Both the position numbers and the translations under genes were made by a program. A stretch of 64,000 bases of DNA from Eutypa lata (Eukaryota > Ascomycota > Sordariomycetes > Xylariales > Diatrypaceae), in contig JAKULF010000004.1 in the NCBI GenBank assembly GCA_022661535.1, positions 3,038,001-3,102,000 on the forward strand, in the 5' to 3' direction. This document shows positions 1 through 12,030 of the stretch, piece by piece; position 1 is the stretch's first letter, and every line of letters starts with the position of its first letter. Below the pieces are notes generated by a model, which was given only the letters and a program-made list of their open reading frames with translations, searched no databases and was not told the DNA's origin.

Positions 1-2
1 AT

Positions 3-128
3 CACGCGGATCCGTTGGTTCTGGTTCAGGGGCGGGAGGAGGATGTTGCGCGCTTCGAGGGCTGTTTGGATGAAGCTATCGAGACTGTGCGGACTGTTAT
101 TGAGCGAGGTCTGGTGGCCAAGGTATAA
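3..128 (+). CDS. 3' end of an unidentified gene (partial)
   Basis: An open frame enters from the left edge and ends at a TAA at 126-128, giving about 41 C-terminal residues, including DPLVLVQGREEDVARFEGCL. The composition is that of an amphipathic helical C-terminus typical of a soluble enzyme, for example a PLP-dependent aminotransferase tail, but this is only an impression and I do not recognise the family. The frame is preferred over the two others because it has balanced charged and hydrophobic residues. The start and most of the gene lie outside the window. Confidence 0.4.
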   Translation, partial: HADPLVLVQGREEDVARFEGCLDEAIETVRTVIERGLVAKV

Positions 129-1475
129 AACTTTGGAGTCGCCTTGGTACTGTGTAAACCTAGAATTGTTTCTTTCTTTCTTGCTGTAGGTATTTGTCTT
201 ATTTGAATCAAGTAAAATGTTCCCAGAACTACGCTTCTGTGTGTTTACGTGCAATCGTAGCGGCGAAGGCGTACGAGCGCCCGAATGCCTAAACTAATGA
301 GTGAGTTAGCAGCCTTCCAGCGCTGTACTTACATACAATAACTACTCAGCGCAGGAAATAAAAAATTGGGTGAGATGAAACAATCTGCCAGTGGTTCTCA
401 TTTCAGATGGTTCGCGCAAAGCAACCGGAACCTCTCGAGAAAAAATCACACCAAGTCGACTTCAACTTCACTTGTCTGCGGCCGGGCTTGAGTTTGGTGA
501 ATAATGCCTCTAAATAAACCCATACATAAAACGTCTCTAATAGGGCTCTTGATTTTTGTTTGATGGATCAGTGAATTGCTTTGCCTTGCTTTGCTTGGCC
601 AAGGAAGGCGGCTCTATTTTTGATGAAGACAATTAACTACCTAAAGCTTTACATTTATTTAGCGTTCTTTTGCAGATCACTTGCTATATTTGGTTTAGGT
701 ATAACTAATAGTCGTCGTCAGAGGTGAAGCGATGTAACTAGAAAGCTACTATTTTGAAGCTATCCGTGCCACCCTAAATGAGGACCATGACACTCTTGAT
801 AGTGTTGTAGCTTAGGTAACTTTTCTCAGTTGTAAGTGGCCTGAGGGGCATCAGGCCATCTGCCAGGCTCCGATAGAAAGCGGACGCATCTATACGCACA
901 GGCCCCTAGATACGTCCTGTTTCTATCGGAGTTTGACAGGCCATACGCTGTTGATCGCTGAATGTACAGTCGACCAATGGCGAGGTGGCATCGATTTGAA
1001 CTAATATTGAAATTGGACCAATCTTATCATTCATAATATGAATTACTTACCTTTTAAGGCAATACGCATTGAGCACTTAAGACATCTGTTGTAGATTTTT
1101 GTAGACGCCATCTCGCTACTTCGGATGGTAATCTAACCCTAAACCACCTACATAGTTAGTTGTTTAAAATCATTTGTTAAGAAAAAACTGTAAACAGCTT
1201 CGGGACAATCATGAGAAAGTTAGGCTTTTGGGGTTTTTTTTGCTTGCCTCTACAGATCCTCCTTTTCAACCTCCTCAATATCTCATATACTGTTTCGGGA
1301 AGTTACCGAGAAGTTGCCGATTAAGGTAAAAGTAGTGGCTATGGGGCGGTGGGGACCTGGGTATCTCTTCCGCAGATCCCTCCCCCCTTATTACGTCAAA
1401 ACAAGCAATAAATGAAAAGTTGTGCCTATCGAAGCACGGGGTACGAGAAGTTCAAAACACGGTGAGAGCAAAACG
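129..1475. other. Intergenic region upstream of the monooxygenase
   Basis: No coding signal is seen. The stretch holds one inverted-repeat element (860-939, listed separately). The part just before the ATG at 1476 is the likely promoter and leader of the monooxygenase. Confidence 0.5.
860..939. repeat. Short foldback (inverted-repeat) element
   Basis: Arms 860-892 and 907-939 are inverted copies matching at 28 of 33 positions around a 14-nt loop; the inner block CTATCGGAG and its complement are exact. It could be a small MITE or a decayed transposon end. No clear target-site duplication is visible. Confidence 0.6.
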
Positions 1476-2865
1476 ATGAAGAACTGCAAGGTAATTGTGG
1501 TTGGCGGTGGTCCCGTGGGATTAGTTGCTGCTCATGCACTGCACCTCGCCGGCATTGACTTCGTGCTCCTCGAAAAGAGAGATCATATTGCCGACGATAC
1601 AGGTGCTAGTGTTGTTCTCGGTCCCGCCAGTCTACGGATCTTGTCGCAATTCGGCTTGCGCGAAGAGCTTGAAGACGCGGGTGCTGAGCTCGGACATGCG
1701 AAGTCGTTCACGCGTGAGGGCTACAAATTCAGAGATAGCACGCAAATAAGGCTACTAAAAGAATGGTTTGTGATATCGATAGTTGTTGCCATTGCGTTCC
1801 TCCAGAAACTAACAACCGATTTCCAGCCTCGGCAGTGCACAGTTAATCTTTCATCGACCCGATCTAGTGCGAATTCTCTATGAGGGTCTCCCGGCCAAAG
1901 AGAAGATTTTGACCCGGAAACGGGTGACGAAAGTCGAGGAGGGCGAGGATTCGGCCAGCGTCACTTGCGCAGATGGCAGCACCTTTGTTGGATCCGTCGT
2001 GATAGGAGCCGATGGAGTGTACAGTCAAACCAGAGAGCAATTGAGGCAGGCTATGCTTCGTCAAGGCCAGCAAGCCGATTGCGACGAGAAGCAGCCATAC
2101 GAATCAGCCTATCGCATGTTATGGTGTACTTTCCCCCGACCAGCTTCATCGCCTCCAGGAGATGCCTGCGAGACGCAGGACAAAGACCGCTCGCTTGGCT
2201 ACCTGGCTGGGAAGCAGAGGGGTTGGATATTCCTGTACGAGAAACTCGACAAGCCAACTCGCGAACGAGTGGTCTATTCCGAAAAGGATATCGAGCACTT
2301 CGCTGCGTCCTTTTCAGACTACCCGATCTCGGAGACCTTGTTATTCAAGGACGTTTTCCGGACTCACAAAGCGGGCATGGCAAACTTGGGCGAAGGCGTC
2401 GTGAAGAACTTCAGCAACAACCGAATCGTCCTCGTCGGCGATGCTTGCCATAGATTCACCCCCAACGCGGCGCTCGGCTTAAATAACGGCATCCAAGATA
2501 TCGTGGCGGTCTGCAACGGAATCCACGCGGCATTTAAAGGTTCCAAAGGCGGGAATCTGAGCCGTGCGGCGCTGAAGACTGCCTTTGATCATTACCGCGA
2601 CCAGAGACTTGCGCCGGTAAAGAAGGATCTACGGGCTTCAGCTCTGTTGACCCGTTTGCAGGCTTGGGCGAACAGATGGTTTTATATCTCTGCTAGGTAT
2701 CTTTTGGTGTTCGACTGGTTTCAACGATTCACATTGCGGTACGTCGCTGTACCAAATATGAGGCTCGCCCCCGTGTTAGACTATGTATCGGCGGATGAGC
2801 CATACATTGGCACAATCGCCTGGGCTCACCCTATTAAGCAAAGAAAGGGGGGGAAGGAGGACTGA
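1476..2865 (+). CDS. FAD-dependent monooxygenase (PHBH / PaxM-like family)
   Basis: A group A flavin monooxygenase, the family that uses NAD(P)H and O2 to hydroxylate or epoxidise small molecules, common in fungal secondary metabolism. Exons 1476-1765 and 1827-2865 flank a 61-nt intron with GTTTGT donor, AACTAAC branch site and TTCCAG acceptor; splicing gives 442 residues, normal for the family. Visible motifs are the N-terminal FAD-binding GGGPVG (residues 10-15), the NAD(P)H/FAD motif GADG (157-160) and the ribityl-binding [13 protein letters not shown] around residues 299-310, followed by the usual helical C-terminal part. I chose the ATG at 1476 because the FAD motif then lies at the expected distance; an in-frame GTG upstream at 1422 would only add a charged leader. 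It is convergent with the regulator at 3805-5055. The substrate cannot be predicted. Confidence 0.9.
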
Positions 2866-3804
2866 TAGGTGATGCACTTGTCGAAATTAAATTTGGGACG
2901 TGTAATATTATTAGATTGCTAAGACGAATAGACCATCGCTTTGTCACTAGACAGACGTACACCTCCACATGTTGATGTTGATACAAAGTTCGTCACTTCG
3001 AGGACACTAGAGCGAGCCACCCCAATTATTTGTGTCGTGCATACTCGGAATCACCATTTTTGACCAAGATCTCATTTCTTCAAATTACCTAACGATTCAC
3101 CAAAAGTAGTAGGCGGCCGCAATGAAGACTTGCAGACATGAGGTAGAGTCATAAATTTGTGTCACGAGCTGATGATCACGTCTCTATGTAACTCTGCGTT
3201 GACTCTGCGTCGACACTAAGCCCTCGGAGGAGGCTGATCGCCCAACATGGGTTCGGGGTTGCCTGTTTTGGATTCTCGCGGGCTACCGTCTACCAATCGT
3301 GATTGCTCGTGCGTACCGTACCGTGCATTGCTTCAGTATGGTTTTATGTTTGAATCCCCGCATTGCTCATTTAGTTGGAAGAGCCGACGATAGTCTTTAT
3401 AAATTAAATGTCTTGCCCGCAAACCGTGAAGTACGACTTTGCTCATCGGTCCTCTCTTATGTTTTTGTCATCTAACTTTCTATCTCAGATGTTGACTAAG
3501 GCAACAGTCATATACTCCTTCCTTTTCTCTGGCCGCAGTTTCGATATAAAGTTGGGGAGGCATAGGTGGCGTTATATGTGAGACATGTGTAACTCAGCCT
3601 CCTAGCTTTGACTCTGCGTAACGGAATAACGATCGGAAGCAACAGCATGGGCTTCGATAGCATTGCCTTCTCGCTGTGAAGGGGCAGGAGCTGACAACTG
3701 CTTAGGTCTTAAGTGCCACGCAGGTGAGGACCAAAGGTGTGTAAACATGTAATATAATTGAAACGCTAAAGTGTACAAGAGGTGGAAGGTCATGCTGAAA
3801 TTTT
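2866..3804. other. Intergenic, between convergent genes
   Basis: Contains the 3' ends of the monooxygenase and of the regulator on the opposite strand. Short ORFs here show no recognisable motif. I see nothing else. Confidence 0.5.
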
Positions 3805-5055
3805 CTACCCATTCAAGTCCATCATATCATTTGTATGTAACGCCGTGGAACCCAGCTTCTCATCGAGGCTTTTTCTGAGATTGCCGACAACCCACGCATA
3901 TGATGCGTGGTTGGCGCTAACGGTGTGCTCAAGCTGACCGATCAATTTCTTCAGTTTCGTGATGCGGACTTGGATCAGATGTCTTATAATCTCGATCTCG
4001 TCGTCATCGTCCAGTCGCCACCCTCCAGCTTCTAGCTTTCCCTTGCTGAAGAGCTCAGTGCAGGGATGTGGTCTTCGTGAGCTTCGTGCCTCGGGTGAGG
4101 TGATGACCTCCAGGGCTTTCACGCCGTTCACCATCTCCCGGCACATCGAGATAACCAGCACCACGTAATCCGACCTCAAGCTGCATTTTTTACACCCAAA
4201 AAACGTCTCGCAACTAGCCAACACGTTCTTCTGACACTGAAGCATGTCGTCAATGCTGGATGTACTGCACCCGTTCAACGAAGTAGCCCAGACTAATTTG
4301 ACCTGCATTGTCGCATTCGCGGCGATGATCTGGTCAATGCAGAAGCATACGTCGAATTCGTGCAACTCGTCACCTTGGGATGTCGGGTCTAGCAAACAAG
4401 CAAGACGAGCTGCATGCACGTCTTGTGTCGAACTTGGTGTCCAAGCGCTCAAGTCCGCAATGAATGAAGGAGTGGCTATCGTTGGATCGATGAATACAGA
4501 GCAAGGATCTTCGTCATGGTTGGTTGTCAGGCAGGTATCCATCTCGTCTAGACCAGCTTGGATTAGCTAATGGGAACATGAAGAAGGCATCCTTTATGAG
4601 TCACTTACCATGGTCTCGTGATGAGGATGAGTTGTTACAAGCGTCACCATAAGAGGCTCCAGACTGAGGAGATTCGTCAGAGCGGGCAGCTTTGCTATAA
4701 ACCGAAATGCAATCACTACTGGTTGGTGTATGCCGTCGACTCATCCGACCTTGCGGTGAAGACGAATTTCGACTTTCAGGTCGTCCTGTGCCACGATATG
4801 AGCACGTCACGCCCCCTTCCATACATTTCTCGCAACTGTCCGCTTCATTTATTATACATTTTAACTGGCCATATTCAATTAGTATCAGAAGTCGTGTTGA
4901 GGAAGCTTATCTCAACGTACCTTCTTCATTTTGCATCGTGTGCAAGCGGGCTGTTTTCTTGCCGCCTTGGCCTTATCAGATGCTGGAACAGAGGATCGTA
5001 CAACGTACTCTAAGTCCCCCAGCGCTCCGTTTTGAGCTTTTAGTGTTTGAAACAT
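3805..5055 (-). CDS. Zn(II)2Cys6 transcription factor, AflR-like
   Basis: Spliced model on the minus strand: exons 5055-4921, 4864-4609 and 4547-3805, introns of 56 and 61 nt, 377 residues. Intron 1 has a GTACGT donor, TACTAAT branch and CCAG acceptor and divides the zinc finger; joined, the cysteines fall at residues 38, 41, 48, 56, 59 and 66 (C-x2-C-x6-C-x7-C-x2-C-x6-C), a proper binuclear cluster. A basic stretch (KAKAARK) precedes it. The C-terminal part has a paired-cysteine segment, FFGCKKCSLRSDYVVLVISM, like the aflatoxin regulatory protein domain of AflR/GliZ-type pathway regulators. Such proteins act in the nucleus and usually control neighbouring biosynthetic genes, so the convergent flavin monooxygenase is a plausible target. 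The acceptor of intron 2 has an in-frame alternative a few bases upstream. Confidence 0.85.
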
Positions 5056-8000
5056 TGCGAATTCGTTACGTATGCCTGCGTTTGTATCGTCAAGTAAAAT
5101 TACAGTATTGCAGACTGAAGTTCTGTGAAAATGGCATAGATTCTTCTTCGTTATATCTCGTACCTAACAAAACGCTGAATAAGCACGAAGGGTTACTGGA
5201 CTGACTCGTGCATATGAAATTGACCAGTCAAAATATAGTATTTTGCGTGTACGCGGTATTTGCCGGTCCCATTATTATTCTGATTAGTTAACGTTTCGTC
5301 AGATAGGATCATAATCCCTAATATCTTAGTCTCGTTAATTTTATTGAACACTTGCTCAATCCTCAGCCCCAGTTACATGAAATAGTAGTTAAATCCTTTG
5401 CCCCAGTTTCATTCAATGCTCTTGGTAGCTTGGTAGCTGCACGATCCTGCGCCCCAGTTAGGCTGGCCGTTGGCCAATCATGATTTTAATCGAGCTAAAC
5501 GCTTTCTAGTAAATATATGGATGATACCCTCAATTAGGTAACTTTACAGCCTTATTCCCCCCAGAAAATCACCTAATCTATACCAAGAGCCAAGACGGAC
5601 TGTGTGGGGTTATTAAGTATGATGTCTAGGTGCAGCCTTGGTGCTTGGCTGCAGCTATTTATAACTACTTAGGTAGGTGGAAGCCTTCAGCTGGTGCTGG
5701 TGGTTCTGCCACGCACAAGGGGGGCCTTTCGGCTTTCGGGGGCCCGAGCCCTTCTCAGTGGCAGTGGCAGTGGGCAAGGTGCGGTGTGGGTGCAGTCCGA
5801 GCTGGTTCGGAACCAGCATGTGTAACTTGAAAACATAGGTAGAGTAGCATTAGCCATGTCCGTCTCCAGATTACATAACAATTCGAACTTTGCGTGTACA
5901 AGAAATAACGGAAAAAGCCCTTTCACTTTGGGGTATTTACGTACAAACTAAAACTGGCGGTCAATACATCGTACGAATGTTTATGCGGATCTAGGTATGG
6001 GGCATGTGTAATGGATAAATGCCGGCTGGGCGTTGGATAAGCTTTGAATGTAAGCGGGCTTTAGTTTAGTAGTATTGTTCGGGACTAAAATATGTATACG
6101 AAGCAATGGTAACTAAGTAATTGAGGGACAACTAGTTGACGACGTTGACGACGCGCCGAGAATTCGGTCTCATTAAGGTGGATGACAGGGGGCGCTACGG
6201 GATTAGTGTTAGTTATCCGACAAAGCGCCATGGAAGGCATCCATTCGCAACAATTCCCTACCTAGGTACTCTAAGTCTGTAGCCTAGGCAGCCTACATTA
6301 ACTAAGCTTTATAGCCCTTAGGCGGATGCACTGTCCCGGCTGGGTCCCAGAGTATACCGTTATAAGTTAGTAAGACAGACTTGTCAAGGCTTAAAACGTG
6401 CTTCGGCCCATATTCGATCGCCTCGCCAATTCAGCTATACGGTCAATCCGTTAGCGACTTTTCAGCTGTAGTTTTATTGGAGTAACTGGTTAGGTAAGTA
6501 TGGGTAGTTACATAAGAGACAGCCTTTAGAAGATCCCAACAGGACCTGAACAAAGATGCTGTTGACCCACCGTATCCACCACATCCACATCCAGGCGTAG
6601 TTGAAAGAATGCGTAGTAACCCAGGGTTCGCGAGAGCCTTTGCTATGCTGCTATTGGCTTAAAAACTCCCATCCTTTTCAGGTCCTGTTGGGATAGTGAT
6701 CTTGGTAATTCGTATGGGAAATCGGTAGGGTGTAAAACGAGGGGGGCCACACAATGGGTAAAGCGGGTTGGTAGTCTTACGGGTTACTCTAAAGGATGGC
6801 GGTTCTCACGTGCTCGTGTGTAAGTTATTATCATTACACTTGATGTGCAATTGCTCTATAACTCAGATAACTAAATCAAAAACTTAAAGGGTTTTCTAAC
6901 TTGTATTACTAGTTGCCCCTTTTCACCCCGGTGGTTTGAACTGCCATGCATCTGCTAGAGCTATACCATTACACCGTCGATGCGGGCAAAAATGGGATGT
7001 TGTTAGCTCGGGAGCTAAAATATCTGCCATAGCCTTATATGGCTAACTATAAATTAGTGCCGTAACATCTACCTGCCGATTTAGGATAATATAGGTACAT
7101 AGCATATCAAGTCCTGTTATTGGTTTTACTGATCTATATCATGTAAGGTTGTGTCGCTATTCTGCCCAATCAAGAATATTCAAAGGTGCATAGTGCTTAC
7201 TTTACTTGAATATCATGTGATTGATGTAGAACCTCAATTCATTGAAGCGGAGCAGGACGCCAAGAGGACACTACATTCAGAGGAAAGGACAATACATGAC
7301 GTAGTGGACTGAAGGATATGTTACAACAGGGCAACATGCCATAATTACTAAGGAGCGGCGGAGATCGTCTGCAAAGATATTACTAGCTATTTGTACGTAA
7401 GGCCATATGGCAAGAGTCCTCGCCGCTACGTGACTGTACGTCCTATCTCTGAGTCCTGAACCATCGTCTGTCCTGAAATTGATATAATATTTAATTTGCG
7501 ATTACAGCTGATACCCATAACTTCTATAAAGGTCCTAGTTTAGATAACAGAATGCAAACTATCGAAGTGACAGCCAAGAATTTACATGCACTTAATCAGC
7601 ATTCACTTACTAATACGAGACATACCTAGTCTCTTAACTATAATCCTGCCATATATTGTGTGAGATCCCAGTGACAAGGCAACATCTATTAGCAGTCTGA
7701 AACTTGACCTTCTAGAAGGTCTAGGAAGGTCATCAACAGATCGGTTATTCGACCTCTATACCGTTACGTAGATGCGCCACCATGTTGGGGCTATACCCTT
7801 ATTGACGCTATGTTCCACTTTCACATGCTGAATCACCTGGCAGCTGGAATTATTACTCGTTATTGCCTAGCTGCAGTTAGTATCTTAACGTTGTTGCTAT
7901 CACCTAACCCTGGCGTAGCTATTATGCAGGTAAGCTCGATGATCATAGCAGCACCGTCGAGTTATTCCCTCGAGCAGGTTGGAACAACTCAGATGAGCGA

Positions 8001-8850
8001 ACTTGGTCACATTATACTAGTATGGCGCCGCAGTAATTATACTCAGTATTGGCCGTCACCTACTAGAGCACCCCTCTGCTGCTCTTTCCTCTGCCCGATA
8101 ATCCGTCTCTATTTCTCCCAGCGAGCGCCTATTTTGCTCATCTGACAAGCATCCCCTCTAAATTTGTTCATTTGATGAACACATCCCCTATTTCTACGGA
8201 AAAGGTCTCGATCATGCTGCCTATGCTCTCTTTTGGGATACTAAAGTTCTCAGTTTAACTTCAGATATCATAACAGCACAACACCCTGACCCGTTAACCA
8301 GCTTATACTTGACATGTACGCACAAAGCTATCTACGATCATACCACAATCCCATTTTCAGAATAGGTTATGCGAACGGCTGAAAAATCAATCCTGATATG
8401 CGCTAGATAAGCACGTAGATTTTATACTGTAAAAAGCATGGCCTAGCCATCTTACGTTTTGGAACGCCGCAATACACTTAATCTAACCGAGCAAAGGCTC
8501 AACAGCATGTAGTTTAGGACGACGATGGCTTCTCAGATTTCACAAACTTTCAACTTCGCCATGGCGACAGCTCAGCAGCTGCAACGGTACTGCGGTGCAA
8601 CAGCTCATACATAGATGACGTCCTCCATTCACAATGGCTTACACAATAGTAGCATATTTCGTATGGACTGATCGGATAAATATAGGTGTAACATGTACCA
8701 AGCGAAGAATGGCAAATATAGCATACCTTGCACTGTAACAGTTGTTTAAAACCAGCTAGATCTACTAAATGGTAGCTATTGATTACATGTGTAAGGGTGA
8801 AGTTGGGGAATAAATTGTTCCTGCTTAATAAGCTGACTAAATAGCTTGCC
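5056..8850. other. Gene-poor region
   Basis: About 3.8 kb without supported genes. It contains three direct copies of ATCCTnnGCCCCAGTT between about 5,360 and 5,465 and one TIR element (6533-6694). The longest ORF, 111 codons at 7810-8145, shows no family motif and has compositional noise; I do not call it. Confidence 0.5.
6533..6694. repeat. MITE-like element with 18-bp perfect terminal inverted repeats
   Basis: ATCCCAACAGGACCTGAA at 6533-6550 is repeated in perfect inverted form at 6677-6694, 162 bp overall. The interior has no ORF. Flanking AG dinucleotides are identical but too short to count as a target-site duplication. It is probably a non-autonomous DNA transposon remnant. Confidence 0.6.
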
Positions 8851-8955
8851 TATTGTCTAGTTAAGTCTTCGGGATATCATTGTCGTGTTATAATAGCCCT
8901 CCTATTTATAGTAAGCTACACGATAATGACGTCCCGAAGGCTTAACTAAACAATA
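8851..8955. repeat. Foldback element with 37-nt arms
   Basis: Arms 8851-8887 and 8919-8955 are inverted copies; they differ at five positions, all transitions (C/T or G/A), the kind of change RIP makes. The loop is 31 nt. It may be a hairpin MITE or the fused ends of a deleted transposon. Confidence 0.65.
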
Positions 8956-9727
8956 AAAGGCATAGTGCCTTACATACTAATAGATAACTTACTTATAGTA
9001 ATAGCGAACGAAAAGCAAAAACAAAACTTGAGCTACGAAAGCTTAAATTCAATTCATATGTCGAGGTTCATGGCAAGTTCAGAAGTGCATGGTGTGGTAG
9101 AGTTTAGGTAGCTCAGCCAGAACTTTGAGGATAGTGCTACTATTGTGTAACTTCCGTCGCCAAGCCATCGGATGTTTGGGATCAGGCTCGTGTAATAGGT
9201 GTTTCTACTATGTACTCCCACCATTGTGATGGTGGTGGTTTTGCACGTGGTTGCGAGAATGTTCTTTCAATACCTTTTCCGGCAAAGAGCTGGGCACGGA
9301 TCTTTGCCCTCGCGTCGTGCGTGGATAGAGGCTCTGCCGGACCTGATAACGTGGACCCCAAGCATGAATCAATCTCTCCACACTCGACTCGCTAAACATC
9401 ACCGATGGCTAAGGATATTCTCCAAAAGAGCGCTATGTATCAGGGGATATGGTCTCGCCCAATGAGTTTAGGTTAGAGAGCTGACGATGATCTATGCTTT
9501 TCTGTTGCGCGGCAGGGATGGAGGCATCATGTCATCATACTATAGGCATTTATGCCTACATACGAAAAGATATCTCCAAGAGCGGCAGAGCGGCAAGGCT
9601 ACTACATTATCTGGGGGTACACGATGGATTTTCGTGACTAAGGTCGACCTGTCATCGCAGTGACACCCTGAGCGTAGATACATACGACCCAGGGTTACCT
9701 ACTATTGTGTTTTAACTTCGTGGCTTT
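8956..9727. other. Intergenic
   Basis: Short overlapping ORFs near 9,199-9,465 occur on both strands but none carries a recognisable motif. I see no gene. Confidence 0.4.
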
Positions 9728-10935
9728 AAAGATATTTTTCAAATTATATTATATATTAACGATTTATAAAAACTTTAAAAACTTTAAAAGTTAATAATTT
9801 AAAAACAATTATTTTAATTAAATAATATTATTTATATTTAAATTTTTTAAACTTTTATATTTTATTTTTTAATATTAAATAATAATTAAATTATTATAAA
9901 ATTAACGATTTATTTATTATTTATTTACGTATATAATTATTATTAATAAATTATTATTTATTTATATATATTTTTATTAAAAAATCGAAAATATTATTAC
10001 TTTATAAATATATATTTATAAAATATAATAAAATATATGCGTTAATTTTTAATAATTATTAAAAAATATTAAATTTATTATAATTTTTAATTTTAAACGT
10101 AAAAAATAATAATATAAATATAACGACTTAATTATTATTTAATATTAAAAAATAAAATATAAAAGTTTAAAAAATTTAAAATATAAATAATATTACTTTT
10201 TTAATTTACTTTTTAATAAAATAAAATAATATAATATATAAAACTTTTTAAAACTTTATTAATTAAATAAATTTTAATTATATTATATTATATTATATTA
10301 TATTATAAAAATTAATATAATAAATAAAATATTTAAAAAATTATAAATTTAAAAAGTTTTATTTTTACTTTAATTAATTCTTTTATTAAATATAACGTAA
10401 TTATTATTATATATAATATAATTTAATTTATATTTATTAAAAATATAAAAAATAATAAAAACGTATATATTTATATATTATTTATTTTATTTTATATTAT
10501 TTTATTTATTAAAAAAAGAAAAGAAAATTTAACCGTTATATTAATTATTATTAAAAAGCTTTATTTGTTATTTAATAATTATAAGCGCTTTAATTACGTT
10601 AATCGTTTAAAATTATTATTTTAATCGCTTTAAATTCTTTTTAATAATAATTATAATTATTATCGTATACATTATATAAGTTAAGTAAATTTGTTATTAA
10701 AGCCATATAAAGCTAATATAAGCTATTATAATAATTTTATTATTAAGTATTATTACTTATAGCATTTATAGTACTTATAGCATTACTTATAGCATCACTT
10801 ATAGTACCACTTATAGCACCTTGTACTGCTATATGAAATCGCTATTATAGCTACAATACCATATAAAGGCTCGATATTATGTGGCGGTATAAAGTGCTAC
10901 AAGTAGTAGTGCTGTAAGTAATATTATAAGTAATA
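9728..10935. repeat. AT-rich block, RIP-mutated repeat of unknown origin
   Basis: About 1.2 kb of almost pure A+T with near absence of CpA and TpG; the cytosines left are mostly in CpG or CpT. This is what saturating RIP leaves behind. The right end (about 10,741-10,935) holds short tandem variants of ACTTATAGCA. No terminal repeats were found, so the original element, possibly a retrotransposon, cannot be named. Confidence 0.75.
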
Positions 10936-10971
10936 TTCGATATTAAAAGTATAAATACTTTGCCTCATCAC

Positions 10972-12030
10972 TCAGGCCTCTCTCCGTAAGGTGGCTACGC
11001 CACCGCAGCTGCGGCGGTGCAGCTGCGCTGCGGCTAGTGGTTCCGTACCAGATGTACCCACTAAACCCAATACGGAAAGATGACCCACAAAAACCAAAAG
11101 CTGACGGAGAGAGGCCTGATCTCATTTGGTGATTTTCGGGGCTTGCCGTGTCAAAATGGCCCATTTTGTATGGAACAAAAAAATAACACTACTTTTTCAT
11201 TTCTTAATAACAAATTAAATAAAATACGTATAACTTAATAAAATATGCGGTTAAATCCGAAATTAAATACCATTTACGAGTATATATATATATATTTATA
11301 TAACCTTAAGAAAAGTTTTTATCCCTAGATAAAAGGTAAATTTTCTTGCCGTGTCCAACATTTTTCTCCGGACGCCCTCCAAGCCAGCATGCTACCATTA
11401 CCATTCTGATCAAAAAAATCATAACTCTCCGGGCTTCTCCCATACAATCTTACCCTTGGACGACCCTTTGCGAAATGATTAAAGTAGTGGTGGTGGTATG
11501 CTGGCCAGGAGGGCGTTCCGACACTTATTCGTCCGAAGAGCCACTAGGCTAATATGCCACCACCACCACTTTAATCAAAAAAATCATGATGCTCCGGGCT
11601 TCTCCCATACAGTGTTACCCTTGGACGGCCCATTGCGAAATGATTAAGGTGGTGGTGGTGGCATGCTGGCTTAGAGAGCGTCCCGACACCGTTCTGCAGG
11701 GTGGCTTCTGCAGGGTGGCTTCTGCAGGGTGGTTTCTGCAGGGTAATTGATTAAATTAACTTCGTACGGCTTTAATTTAACTTCGATTAAATTGCAAAAA
11801 TTCCTATATATATATTAGCTTTTAATCCTTTTATAATAAAAGTTTCGAACTTATTAAGTTTGATTTCATTTTATTACGAATTGTTTTGTAAAATGAATAT
11901 AGATTGTGGACATTTCTAGACCCGAAAATCACCAAATGAGCTCAGGCCGCCGTAGCTCAAGTCCTATCCCTGCCCTCTGATTGGTCGGAATTTTAGTGGG
12001 ATATTGGTACTTAGAGCTACGGCGGACTGA
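10972..12030. mobile_element. Nested terminal-inverted-repeat elements with a hairpin at each end
   Basis: A central 820-bp unit has perfect 20-bp TIRs, CTCATTTGGTGATTTTCGGG at 11121-11140 and its complement at 11921-11940. On its left sits a 148-bp element with perfect 16-bp inverted ends (10972-10987 and 11104-11119); on its right a second hairpin (11942-11957 and 12015-12030, one mismatch). The outer hairpins both begin TCAGGCC, so the match between the two ends extends outside the 20-bp TIR. Inside lie two related copies of a small element (about 11,369-11,520 and 11,533-11,690) whose inverted ends carry CCACCACCACCACTTTAATC. No transposase frame survives. Confidence 0.65.
11692..11744. 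repeat. 14-bp tandem repeat
   Basis: TTCTGCAGGGTGGC occurs three times in full (the third with a terminal T) and once truncated to 11 bp, head to tail. Confidence 0.85.

Noticed and set aside
6935..6990. tRNA-like stretch on the minus strand (TGTAATGGTATAGC and GTTCAAACC resemble A and B boxes)
   Set aside because: The T-stem and acceptor stem do not pair and no matching 3' half of the acceptor is present; at best a degenerate tRNA or tRNA-derived repeat.
7810..8145. 111-codon ORF in the gene desert
   Set aside because: No recognisable family and isolated among repeats.
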